Made by a program: the position numbers and the translations under genes
Assembly: GCF_014207655.1 (NCBI RefSeq)
Contig: NZ_JACHHJ010000002.1
Location: 446,924 to 510,923 of the forward strand
From: Geomicrobium halophilum
GTDB lineage: Bacteria; Bacillota; Bacilli; Bacillales; Marinococcaceae
Length of the DNA stretch: 64,000 nt
Direction: 5' to 3'
Notes under the pieces: generated by a model
What the model saw: only the letters and a program-made list of their open reading frames with translations
What the model was told of the DNA's origin: nothing
Database searches by the model: none
Shown: in pieces, positions 51,229 through 60,024 of the stretch
How the letters are laid out: each line of letters opens with the position of its first letter
Numbering within the stretch: position 1 is the first letter of the stretch

Positions 51229-54096
51229 TTATTGCCATTTCTCTATCATTGCGTCAGCCTGATTCTGAAGTGTTTTAAACACTTCCTCCGAAATCCAATT
51301 CTGATTGTGCTGATGATCGAGTAAATCTTTAAATCCTTTCATATGGTCGAGGACTTTTCCTGCTTGTTCCTGGTCTTCAAAATGACTGACGGAAGTCAGA
51401 TGAACCTCTAGAGAACGGACAGCTTCATCGTTTTTGAAAGCCCCTTCATCTGCATATTGCTGTACAAGCGCCTTAATGTCAGACGCACGAATCTCATCGC
51501 TGTCACTCTGGACCATAGCACTCCCTCCCCCTCTGCGTTCAGGCTCAGTGGCGGGGGTGACTTTTCCATCTTCTAAAAACTCGATCCCTACAGCAGCGCT
51601 AATCCCTTGAACGGCTGTATTAGGAGAAAAACGATGTCCCATGGCTTCCAAATCTTCGATGGCTCGAGCGGTTTCCTCATCTAAATAAGCTTCTTCATAC
51701 TCTGCAAGAGCATTGAAATTGTTCCTTTGAGATAGCCGTGGTTTTTCGATGGCTTCCGGGAGCGACATGTTAAGGTCAAGGCGGCTGATTAAGATTTGTG
51801 CGATCGTCGTTAAAATGGTATCACTACCTGGAGCTCCTACTGTAAGCACAGGTGAATCATCTTCCATGACAAGTGTAGGAGCCATACTACTCATGGAGCG
51901 CATGCCAGGGCGGGGGTAATTTGGGTGGGAAGGTGATTCGGTAGGAATCCTTCCATATACCGCGTTATTGAGTAAGAACCCATAACCGGGGACGACCATG
52001 CCGTTCCCCCCGATCGATACAATCGTGGTCGTGTAACTCACCACATTCCCTTCAGCGTCACTAACCGCTAAATGAATCGTTGATTCATCTACCTCATCCT
52101 CTTCATCTTTTCGCCGCTCTTCTTCGTCCTCTTTGATCCCTTGTTTCTCTTCTTCCAGCGATGTCGTTTCGGCAGGAGGGCTAGTACTAGCAGTGATGTT
52201 TGCTTTGGCAGGCTCTGGATCAGCGAGATTGTCACTCTCTTCAGTCACTGGTTCAACTTCGACTTCATCAATAAAAAAAGTCTGTGTTTGTTCATAATCA
52301 AAATTAATAACGCTCATCATAAAGCGGCCGAGAGGTTGCTCCAGCTGATCTTCTTCTGATAAATCATGGACAGCTAACCATTCGCCCGGTTCCTCGTCAC
52401 CAACATTCCAAGCGTTTATTTTGAGTTGATGATTTTCCACTCTAAAACGCAAGTCATGCCAATCTGTTGTCACGGGATAATCAATACGCGCTAGTGTGGA
52501 GAGTTGACGATCCTTTACACGTCGAAGCACAAGTTCATTGGTTTCTGTGTTGATTTCCACCCCATAACCATTGTTCGGGATACTGCTTCCTGATTGCCAG
52601 GTATCTCCATTCAACCATAAACGTAAACGTTGGTCGTACCCTTCGTTATCTGCACGCATACGCAAACTCAGTTCATTATCCTCGATTGGATCCATATTTG
52701 CTGCTGCTCGTCCATACGCACTGCCCCTTCCTTCCTTTCGTTCTGATACATCGATACGGCCTGTATCTTCTTCGATTGTAAAGGCCGTGTCAAATGGACT
52801 GCTCCGGGGCCCCGTATCGATTCTGTAAAACTTTTGCCGCTTCCATTCATCTCCATCTTCTCCGCTAAAATCATAGAAAAAGCCGTCGTCGTCTGGCCAC
52901 GGATTCCCAGGGGGAACCTGTCCAATGGAAGCACGTTCGGGATGAATATTGGTGATCCGTTCCGCCGTATACCAATCGGAAAGCAAAGCATCAACAGGAA
53001 TGTCGGTAAATGCTGGATCTCCAATGTATTCACGGCGATCTGCGATCGCATATCTTGTCGCTTCCATAAAATAATGCCACACTTGTGTTTCGCTCATGCT
53101 TTCTAAATCATAATGTTCTAGCATGTTTAAGGTTTGTCCGATTGTAATTCCGCCACTTGAAGATGGTGGCATTCCGTAGATCTCGTACCCTCGGTATCCC
53201 GTTTGGATGGGATCATATTCTACTGTTTCATAGTTTGCGAAATCTTCCATCGTGACATTACCTTCTAACACCCCATAGTCAGGATCCCATGCGCTGCTTA
53301 CAGCTTCGAAATTTGGATCGTCCACCACTGGAGGATGATTAATTGTATCGACCATTGCTTCGGCAATTTCTCCCTCATAGAAAACATCGGCTCCTTCATC
53401 CGCTAACAATTGATAGGTATAAGCCATATCAGGATTGCGGATCAACTCGCCTGCTTCTGGTGTGGAACCTTCCTCATTAAGGTAAATTTCTCTCGTTGAT
53501 GTAAAAAGATTGAAGCGTTCTTGGTTTTCAGACGTTTCACGAACAAAATTATCATCGACGATAAATCCTTCTTCAGCAACTTCTATGGCAGGCTGTAAAA
53601 CTTCCTCGAACGTCATCGTTCCGTACTCTTCCAAGGCCAATTCCCAATTCTTCACGGTACCAGGTACGGAAAAAGATTTTCCGCCGGATATTCTCATGGC
53701 TGATGGGAAAATTCCACCTGTTTCAGGATGAAAGAATGTTTCATCATTAAATGACGCTGGGGTTATAGAGCGGCTATCAATTGCGATGTAATCATCCTCT
53801 TCAGCCAAATATATGAGCATCATACCCCCTCCACCGATCCCGCCGGAGTAAGGCCTTGTTACCCCCTGAGCAGCCGCAACTGCTATAGCAGCATCAATTG
53901 CGTTCCCGCCTTGTTCCAGAATCGTCATCCCAGCTTTTGAAGCATGGACATCTTCTGAAGCCACTGCTCCACCACTTCCGGTGACATGGGGGATAGGCTC
54001 TTTAGGCTCTTGAGCTGTTACTGTCGGAGCAAATAAAGAACCTATTAAAATCCAGCAAACCATTGAAATGCCTGCTTGTCGATTGGGTTTAAGCAT
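51229..54096 (-). CDS. ggt: Secreted gamma-glutamyltransferase with an inserted domain and C-terminal FIMAH domain
   Basis: Extracellular N-terminal-nucleophile enzyme that removes gamma-glutamyl groups. It is 955 residues against about 580 normally. Signal peptide 1-29; large-subunit part about 40-400 (RPYSGGIGGGGMML, YGMPPSSSGGITIG). An inserted beta-rich segment of about 218 residues (402-620) looks like a concanavalin/LamG-type domain. An acidic linker follows (620-671), then the small subunit starting at Thr673 (STIHLAVSDAEGNVVS; TTH is normal). Residues 869-955 are a FIMAH domain. The ATG has TAGGAGGGA. Self-processing at Thr673 would leave insert and linker on the large subunit; that is inferred. 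Confidence 0.9.
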   Translation of the reverse strand: MLKPNRQAGISMVCWILIGSLFAPTVTAQEPKEPIPHVTGSGGAVASEDVHASKAGMTILEQGGNAIDAAIAVAAAQGVTRPYSGGIGGGGMMLIYLAEEDDYIAIDSRSITPASFNDETFFHPETGGIFPSAMRISGGKSFSVPGTVKNWELALEEYGTMTFEEVLQPAIEVAEEGFIVDDNFVRETSENQERFNLFTSTREIYLNEEGSTPEAGELIRNPDMAYTYQLLADEGADVFYEGEIAEAMVDTINHPPVVDDPNFEAVSSAWDPDYGVLEGNVTMEDFANYETVEYDPIQTGYRGYEIYGMPPSSSGGITIGQTLNMLEHYDLESMSETQVWHYFMEATRYAIADRREYIGDPAFTDIPVDALLSDWYTAERITNIHPERASIGQVPPGNPWPDDDGFFYDFSGEDGDEWKRQKFYRIDTGPRSSPFDTAFTIEEDTGRIDVSERKEGRGSAYGRAAANMDPIEDNELSLRMRADNEGYDQRLRLWLNGDTWQSGSSIPNNGYGVEINTETNELVLRRVKDRQLSTLARIDYPVTTDWHDLRFRVENHQLKINAWNVGDEEPGEWLAVHDLSEEDQLEQPLGRFMMSVINFDYEQTQTFFIDEVEVEPVTEESDNLADPEPAKANITASTSPPAETTSLEEEKQGIKEDEEERRKDEEDEVDESTIHLAVSDAEGNVVSYTTTIVSIGGNGMVVPGYGFLLNNAVYGRIPTESPSHPNYPRPGMRSMSSMAPTLVMEDDSPVLTVGAPGSDTILTTIAQILISRLDLNMSLPEAIEKPRLSQRNNFNALAEYEEAYLDEETARAIEDLEAMGHRFSPNTAVQGISAAVGIEFLEDGKVTPATEPERRGGGSAMVQSDSDEIRASDIKALVQQYADEGAFKNDEAVRSLEVHLTSVSHFEDQEQAGKVLDHMKGFKDLLDHQHNQNWISEEVFKTLQNQADAMIEKWQ

Positions 54097-54795
54097 TAAA
54101 TCCCTCCTAATTCAAAATATTTAAACTAATAAAATAATAGCATTAATGGCAGTTAAATATAAAGCACTATTTTACAAAACATGAGCCCTCTTTTAGGGGT
54201 AGTTATTTAGTGCTATTTTGTCATTTTTTGTCCACAGGATATTACCTATTTATGGAACAATTCGCATTTTAATGGGATTTCATAAAATAATAAAGGAAAA
54301 AAATACAACAATGACACAGGTAAATAGACCTGTTGTTAGATAAAACGTCCATAGAACATATAAAGATTAGGAAATTAAAACCAATATTAACATCTTTATG
54401 GCAGGCAAAAACAACTATTTTTAACATTCAAAATCATCCAGCGATAACGGTGAATGTTTTTAGACTTTTACAAAATTACCGATGATGTTAACATATTTGA
54501 TATAAATAGCTAAATCTAGTAAAAAAATTGTAAAAAACATTAGCTCTAAATGATTAAGGAATTTTGGTACATATACTTAGCTTAGTGAATTCGGCTTACA
54601 ATCATTTTAAGGGTTAAAACGATCCGGATAGGAGCTGAGATGAGAGTTATAACGAAGTTCCTGCATAATAATTCATAATAATAAAATAGTTGAGTTAAAT
54701 CAGAAAAATATAGGCTGAAGAAGTGCTACCAGTAGATGAGCCTTAACCTATTGCTGAATCCAAGTCTTTTGCTCTATAGAGAGAAAGGGGATCGT
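54097..54795. promoter_or_regulatory. AT-rich divergent control region between ggt and tapA
   Basis: About 700 bp without a gene, strikingly AT-rich. It contains AGCACTA and TAGTGCT as an inverted pair around 54165-54223 flanking a smaller CCCT/AGGG hairpin, and several TGTTAAC-like stretches near 54485. It presumably houses the promoters of both divergent units. I could not identify a specific SinR, AbrB or TnrA site. Confidence 0.4.
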
Positions 54796-55299
54796 ATGAG
54801 AAGCAGCCATCCAAAGAAAAATAACGGTATACAAATAAGCCTTTCCTTTCAAATCTCCGCCACTCTATATTTAATCTTTTGTTTGGGCGTTTTGGTGACT
54901 TCGCCCACCTCAGCAACTTTTACTGAGGAGGAAACGATAGCAGGGAATATTTCTGCTCATCACACTTTTGAAGAAGATAAAGATGACGAGGAAGACGAGA
55001 AGGGAGATGATGGTTCCACGAACGATGAAGAGTCAGTAGCTGAGAAGGAAGAAGAGAAGATAGAGGAAGAAGTAGAGGACCCAAGCAACGAGGAAGACAC
55101 GGAAACGAAACGAACAGATGAAGAGTCAGAAGATGAAAGTGACTCAGAGAAGGAGGAAGAGAAGACAGAAGAAGAGGTAGAAGACCCAAGTAACAAGGAA
55201 GAAACAAAAGCGAATCAAATGGATGACGCGTCAGGTGATGATAATGACGCTGAGAAAGAGGAAGAAGAGAATGGAGAATCAGAGGAGAAGACAGAATAG
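54796..55299 (+). CDS. tapA: TapA-like acidic exported protein
   Basis: First gene of a tapA-sipW-tasA locus. The 167 residues have a hydrophobic span (about 14-42) ending TSATFTEEETIAGNIS, the form recognised by the SipW signal peptidase. The rest is almost entirely Glu/Asp/Lys/Ser, with the repeat EEEVEDPSN appearing twice (EEKIEEEVEDPSNEE, EEKTEEEVEDPSNKE). B. subtilis TapA helps assemble TasA fibres, but its cysteine-containing core is absent here, so this is a TapA analogue by position and signal. The ATG at 54796 has AAAGGGG upstream; an ATG 60 bases earlier is poorer. Confidence 0.7.
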   Translation: MRSSHPKKNNGIQISLSFQISATLYLIFCLGVLVTSPTSATFTEEETIAGNISAHHTFEEDKDDEEDEKGDDGSTNDEESVAEKEEEKIEEEVEDPSNEEDTETKRTDEESEDESDSEKEEEKTEEEVEDPSNKEETKANQMDDASGDDNDAEKEEEENGESEEKTE

Positions 55300-55368
55300 G
55301 CATCAATGATTATATATTTTATCATATATTCCTAATTATTCTGATCTAAAATAGGAGGGATCAACACC

Positions 55369-55935
55369 ATGTGGAGTACCATCAAAAAACTTATCAGTGG
55401 TGTTACAACAGCCTTATTATTCACTCTGCTGATAGTTACTGTATTTGCTGTCATTTCTACCCAGGCAGCGGACGGGGAACCGGAGGTTTTTGGGTATCAG
55501 CTAAAAACAGTGCTTTCTGGATCCATGGAACCGGGGATTCAAACGGGTTCGATTATTTCCATCCAACCAACAGAGGATCAGGGCCAATTTGAAAAAGGGG
55601 ATGTCATTACTTTTACGAATGCTGACGATACCCTCATCACTCACAGAATCCATGAGGTTCAAAACGAAGGTCAGCAATATATTACCAAAGGTGATAATAA
55701 CAATACGACGGATGCAGAACCGGTGCTTGCAGAAAATGTAGTAGGGGAATATACAGGCTTTACCATTCCGTATGTTGGATACGCGATTGATTTTGCCACT
55801 TCCGATCAGGGAGCCGTTTTATTATTAATTGTACCGGGAATTTTGCTTGTCATCTATTCGATCGTTATCATTTGGCGAGCTTTGCGACAAATGGATAACG
55901 GATCTAGAGACGATCAAGCCATTGATGAACAGTGA
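55369..55935 (+). CDS. sipW: ER-type signal peptidase SipW
   Basis: Membrane signal peptidase that processes TasA and TapA. The 188 residues show an N-terminal span, the catalytic Ser in VLSGSMEPGIQTGS, the ER-type His (replacing Lys) in DTLITHRIHEV, the Asp region TKGDNNNTTDAEPV, and a C-terminal span (VLLLIVPGILLVIYSIVII). The ATG has AGGAGGGAT. It lies 69 bases after tapA and 75 before tasA. Confidence 0.93.
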   Translation: MWSTIKKLISGVTTALLFTLLIVTVFAVISTQAADGEPEVFGYQLKTVLSGSMEPGIQTGSIISIQPTEDQGQFEKGDVITFTNADDTLITHRIHEVQNEGQQYITKGDNNNTTDAEPVLAENVVGEYTGFTIPYVGYAIDFATSDQGAVLLLIVPGILLVIYSIVIIWRALRQMDNGSRDDQAIDEQ

Positions 55936-56010
55936 CATCGTCTCGTCAGGCATGAATGGTTGCCTGAGTAGGCGTTCACATACTTTAAATCTTTTTTAGG
56001 AGGAATCAAC

Positions 56011-56601
56011 ATGGGAATTAAACAACAGTTAGGCATGGGTGTAACGACAGCGGTACTTGGTTTAACGCTAATTGGCGGAGGAACGTTCGCATATTTTAGT
56101 GACAGTTCAGTGACGAACAATACGTTTGCGGCGGGTACACTTGATTTGGATGCAGAGCCGACCACCGTGATTGATGTGGATAATCTCAAGCCAGGGGATT
56201 CGATGATCCGTGATTTTGAACTTCAAAACAATGGTTCGTTGGCCATTGATACAGTGACGTTGGATACGGATTATAATGTTATTGATGTGGAAGGGAATAA
56301 TACGGAAGATTTCGGGGATTTTATAGAAGTGGAATTTTTATATAATGCTAATAATTTGGACGAAGTTATTTACCAAACGACGTTGAGTGAACTTGAGGAC
56401 ATGTCGCCGGAAGCGATTAGTCAACATATTTTCTATCCGGAGTTGGGCGATGACGGCCTGCCCGTCGGTGAATCCCATGACCTTGTCGTTGCATTCAACT
56501 TCCTCGGTGACGTGGACGCCGATCTTAACCAATTCCAGGGGGACTCTTTAGAGCTTGAATGGACCTTCACAGCTACACAAATGGAAGGTGAGCAAAGGTA
56601 A
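56011..56601 (+). CDS. tasA: TasA/CalY-family fibre protein, first copy
   Basis: Major exported biofilm-fibre protein of the TasA/camelysin family, 196 residues. The SipW-type leader MGIKQQLGMGVTTAVLGLTL ends in GGGTFAYFSDSSVTNNTFAAGTLDL, the family hallmark, followed by a jellyroll-like domain (NLKPGDSMIRDFELQNNGSLAID). The ATG has AGGAGGAATC at good spacing. Its protein is identical to the copy at 58987. The gamma-glutamyltransferase follows 29 bases later, so they are one transcript. Confidence 0.93.
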   Translation: MGIKQQLGMGVTTAVLGLTLIGGGTFAYFSDSSVTNNTFAAGTLDLDAEPTTVIDVDNLKPGDSMIRDFELQNNGSLAIDTVTLDTDYNVIDVEGNNTEDFGDFIEVEFLYNANNLDEVIYQTTLSELEDMSPEAISQHIFYPELGDDGLPVGESHDLVVAFNFLGDVDADLNQFQGDSLELEWTFTATQMEGEQR

Positions 56602-56630
56602 TAAGGAGATTTTAAGCGGGAGGAATGCTG

Positions 56631-58643
56631 ATGAAAAGTAATCGTTGGCATCAAGGTGTTGCCGTGCTATCATCTGTAGCTCTGGTCGCTTCGATGGGAC
56701 TAACGGGTCTTGGTACGCAACAAGTGGCGGCTGTGGAAGAATTGACGGTTGATGAAGGTGAGAATGGCATGGTTTCTACTTCCCATCCAATCGCTTCTGA
56801 AGTTGGGGCAGAGATGTTAGAAAGGAATGCCAATGCGGTTGATACCGCGATCGCGATCCAATTTACGCTAAATGTTGTAGAACCGATGATGTCCGGGATT
56901 GGTGGCGGCGGCTTTATGATGGTGTACGATGCTGAGGAGGACGATACCTCGATTATCAACAGCCGCGAACGGGCGCCATCCGGGGCTGAGCCGGATATGT
57001 TTCTCGATGAAGACGGAAATGTAATTTCTTTTTCTGAAAGGTCCACCAGTGGGGATGCGGTCGGAGTACCTGGAACATTGAACGGGTTGATGACCGCTAA
57101 TGAAGAATGGGGTTCTATTGATTTCGAAACTTTGATGGAGCCAGCCATCGAACTGGCGGAAGAGGGATTTGAAATCGATACGGAATTGGCCAATGCCATT
57201 GCCAATCATCAGGATAAATTGTCGGAAAGTGTAGCCGAGGAAGTATTTATGCCTGAAGGAGAACCCTTGCAGGAAGGGGATCATCTCGTTCAGGAGGATT
57301 TGGCTAAAACGTTTCAACTCATTCAAAACGAAGGCCTTGATGCTTTTTACAACGGGGAAATTGGACAAGCACTCGCTAATACCGTTCAGGATTTCGGCGG
57401 CAGTATGACGATGGGTGATATTCAAGGTTACGAAGCAACCATTGATGAGCCGGTATGGGGAACATACCAAGGGTATGACATCGCGAGTATGCCGCCTCCG
57501 AGCTCTGGAGGTTTAACCCTTTTGCAAATGTTAGCACTCTTGGAAGGTTTTGATATTGGGCAATACGATTCTCAGGATTCGGAGCGTTACCACCATCTAA
57601 CCGAAGTCATGCGTCTTGCTTACGCAGACCGGGGTGAATACATGGGGGATCCGGAATTTGTAGAGGTGCCTTTTAACGGTCTATTACATCCTGAATATAT
57701 TGAAGAACGCCGAGATTTAATCAGTGCTGAAGAAGCGAATGAAAATATAGAAGCAGGAGATCCTTGGCGATTTGAGGATCAGGAACCAAGCTATGATTCT
57801 GGACATTTGGAAGACCAAGAAGGCTTGGGTGAAACCACTCACTTTACCGTAACTGACCAATGGGGCAATATGGTCAGCTATACGAGCACCATTGAGCAAG
57901 TGTTTGGTACAGGTATCATGGTGCCGGATTATGGGATCATGTTAAACAATGAATTGACGGATTTTGATGCCACTCCCGGTGGAGCTAATGAGGTTCAACC
58001 AAATAAGCGTCCTTTAAGCAGTATGACACCTACCATCATTTTTGAAGATGGAGAACCGTACATGAGTGTAGGGTCTCCTGGAGGCCCACGGATTATCAAT
58101 GCTGTATTTCAGGTGACTACGAATGTGATTGATCATAATATGAGCTTACAAGAGGCGATCGAGGAACCTCGTATTCACAGTATGAGTTACCCGAATATTA
58201 CATGGGAAGACACGGTCCCGCAGGATGTACGTCCGGAGTTAGAAGCCTTAGGTCATGAATTTGAGGAAAGTTCTATGCTGATTGGAAATGTCCAGAGTAT
58301 TCTAGTTAATCATGAAGAAAGTGTATTTGAAGGTGTAGCTGACCCAAGACGAGGGGGCGCTTCTGTTGGCTTTACGCTTGATGGAGCTTCAATGATCAAT
58401 CTTATCGAGCGCTTTGAAGAAGAGGGAGAATTCACGACAGAGGAAGCCGCTCACTCACTTGATCGCCATTTAACTGCCGTCCATCATTATGAAAATCAAG
58501 AAGAATATGAAAAAGTCGTCGAACACATGGGGAGCTTTCAGAATTTGCTCGATCATCAACAAGAGAATGGCTTGATTTCGGAGGAGGCATATGAAGTTCT
58601 GAGCGCTCAGACAGATACGTTGATCGAAAAACAAAGGGATTAA
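56631..58643 (+). CDS. ggt: Secreted gamma-glutamyltransferase with C-terminal FIMAH domain
   Basis: Conventional GGT of 670 residues. Signal peptide about 1-34, large subunit with INSRERAPSGAEPDMF (substrate Arg) and SMPPPSSGGLTLL, catalytic Thr402 at the small-subunit N-terminus (GETTHFTVTDQWGNMVSYTST), and LSSMTPTIIFEDGEPYM. Residues about 585-670 form a FIMAH domain (SMINLIERFEEEGEF; LDRHLTAVHHYENQEE; FQNLLDHQQENGLISEEAYEVL). The ATG at 56631 has GGGAGG at seven bases; an ATG six bases earlier is too close. It sits within the tasA locus and could release glutamate from matrix gamma-glutamyl compounds. Confidence 0.93.
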   Translation: MKSNRWHQGVAVLSSVALVASMGLTGLGTQQVAAVEELTVDEGENGMVSTSHPIASEVGAEMLERNANAVDTAIAIQFTLNVVEPMMSGIGGGGFMMVYDAEEDDTSIINSRERAPSGAEPDMFLDEDGNVISFSERSTSGDAVGVPGTLNGLMTANEEWGSIDFETLMEPAIELAEEGFEIDTELANAIANHQDKLSESVAEEVFMPEGEPLQEGDHLVQEDLAKTFQLIQNEGLDAFYNGEIGQALANTVQDFGGSMTMGDIQGYEATIDEPVWGTYQGYDIASMPPPSSGGLTLLQMLALLEGFDIGQYDSQDSERYHHLTEVMRLAYADRGEYMGDPEFVEVPFNGLLHPEYIEERRDLISAEEANENIEAGDPWRFEDQEPSYDSGHLEDQEGLGETTHFTVTDQWGNMVSYTSTIEQVFGTGIMVPDYGIMLNNELTDFDATPGGANEVQPNKRPLSSMTPTIIFEDGEPYMSVGSPGGPRIINAVFQVTTNVIDHNMSLQEAIEEPRIHSMSYPNITWEDTVPQDVRPELEALGHEFEESSMLIGNVQSILVNHEESVFEGVADPRRGGASVGFTLDGASMINLIERFEEEGEFTTEEAAHSLDRHLTAVHHYENQEEYEKVVEHMGSFQNLLDHQQENGLISEEAYEVLSAQTDTLIEKQRD

Positions 58644-58724
58644 AAGCTGTACTAACCTGTTTTATCAACTTGTAAAGAAATGCTTATGCAAGATCAGGTA
58701 GAAAGGGGCATTTGAAAGCGGTAA

Positions 58725-58890
58725 AGACACCGATCTTTGAATCTCCATTTGACGACAGTGCGCCATTTTGAAGAACAAAAAGCAGCTGAAAAAGTTACCG
58801 AACATGGATGGCTTTTAGAATCTACTTGATTATCAGCAACGCATTTTCTAAAAATGATGTAGATGTTTTGAATGATCAATAGACAAGCAT
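58725..58890 (+). pseudogene. Relic of a FIMAH domain
   Basis: No intact frame, but RSLNLHLTTVRHFEEQKAAE (from about 58731) followed by KVTEH aligns with the FIMAH core of the neighbouring enzymes. It then shifts frame and continues as LDYQQRIFSKNDVDVLNDQ, matching the LLDHQ...ISEEAYDSL part. It is the last trace of a lost fifth FIMAH protein between the second GGT and the second tasA. The rest of 58644-58986 holds no gene. Confidence 0.75.
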
Positions 58891-58894
58891 CATG

Positions 58895-58935
58895 ATGATG
58901 AACGGGGTGTCATCGCCCTTCATCAGGTTCATCAT
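58895..58935 (+). repeat. Inverted repeat upstream of the second tasA
   Basis: ATGATGAAC (58895-58903) and GTTCATCAT (58927-58935), a nine-base perfect stem with a 23-base spacer, located 52 bases before the second tasA start. It has no T run, so it may be a leader hairpin or operator rather than a terminator. Confidence 0.5.
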
Positions 58936-58986
58936 TGAAGCTGATGGGGCTTTCACATCACACAAACTCTATGAGGAGGAATCAAC

Positions 58987-59577
58987 ATGGGAATTAAACA
59001 ACAGCTAGGCATGGGTGTAACGACAGCGGTACTTGGTTTAACGCTAATTGGCGGAGGAACGTTCGCATATTTTAGTGACAGTTCAGTGACGAACAACACG
59101 TTTGCGGCGGGTACACTTGATTTGGATGCAGAGCCGACCACCGTGATTGATGTGGACAATCTCAAGCCAGGGGATTCGATGATCCGTGATTTTGAACTTC
59201 AAAACAATGGTTCGTTGGCCATTGATACAGTGACGTTGGATACGGATTATAATGTTATTGATGTGGAAGGGAATAATACGGAAGATTTCGGGGATTTTAT
59301 AGAAGTGGAATTTTTATATAATGCTAATAATTTGGACGAAGTTATTTACCAAACGACGTTGAGTGAACTTGAGGACATGTCGCCGGAAGCGATTAGTCAA
59401 CATATTTTCTATCCGGAGTTGGGCGATGACGGCCTGCCCGTCGGTGAATCCCATGACCTTGTCGTTGCATTCAACTTCCTCGGTGACGTGGACGCCGATC
59501 TTAACCAATTCCAGGGGGACTCTTTAGAGCTTGAATGGACCTTCACAGCTACACAAATGGAAGGTGAGCAAAGGTAA
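58987..59577 (+). CDS. tasA: TasA/CalY-family fibre protein, second copy
   Basis: Same 196-residue protein as the copy at 56011. The coding sequences differ at only three positions, all synonymous (59005, 59097 and 59157), and the last 420 bases are identical. It keeps the same AGGAGGAATC ribosome site. It has its own terminator and no co-transcribed partner, so the two copies can be expressed separately. Confidence 0.93.
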   Translation: MGIKQQLGMGVTTAVLGLTLIGGGTFAYFSDSSVTNNTFAAGTLDLDAEPTTVIDVDNLKPGDSMIRDFELQNNGSLAIDTVTLDTDYNVIDVEGNNTEDFGDFIEVEFLYNANNLDEVIYQTTLSELEDMSPEAISQHIFYPELGDDGLPVGESHDLVVAFNFLGDVDADLNQFQGDSLELEWTFTATQMEGEQR

Positions 59578-59589
59578 ACAACTTCAAAA

Positions 59590-59634
59590 GGCTGCTCAAA
59601 AAGGTATTGTTATTTTATGAGCAGCCTCTTTTGT
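59590..59634 (+). terminator. Terminator after the second tasA
   Basis: GGCTGCTCA/TGAGCAGCC with an AT-rich loop, followed by TCTTTTG. Confidence 0.8.
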
Positions 59635-60024
59635 CGGTAAAAAAGAACATACGGATGCGGGTATTTCTAGGACGGTTGCTCTTGCAAGGGTAGTCACTGT
59701 CACAGAAAAAGAATAATTACCGTATCGCCTGCTCAAAAAGATTGGGGAGATTATACCCAGTTGCTTCGTTTTACGAAGTACTTTTACTTAAAAAATTTTC
59801 GTTTTTACATGTTATTAACCTTAGAAAAAGCTTCACTTCCTTAGAGGTTGTCATAAAATTACCAGCACAATCACAAGTAGCGCATGGAGAATCCGCTCGC
59901 TCATTCACATATACGTAAGATTTTTTGAAATAAAAAAACGGCAATGATTCAAATACAAATATGGATGCTTTCAGTGGTAGGCGGCAGTCTGTCACAAATC
60001 AAAAAATGTCAGGAGGAAGAAGTT
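59635..60024. other. Gap without a recognised gene
   Basis: About 390 bp. A short open stretch after the terminator (reading KEHTDAGISRTVALARVVTV) matches nothing I know and lacks a start. A TTCGTTTTACGAA mini-palindrome lies near 59767. The promoter of the peptidase gene is presumably in the AT-rich right half. Confidence 0.4.

Noticed and set aside
54920..55306. Minus-strand Leu/Ser-rich open frames opposite tapA
   Set aside because: Produced by the complement of the GAA/GAG-rich acidic repeat; not a gene.
56868..57470. Minus-strand open frame of 200 codons opposite the second GGT
   Set aside because: Lies wholly within conserved GGT coding sequence on the other strand and resembles nothing.
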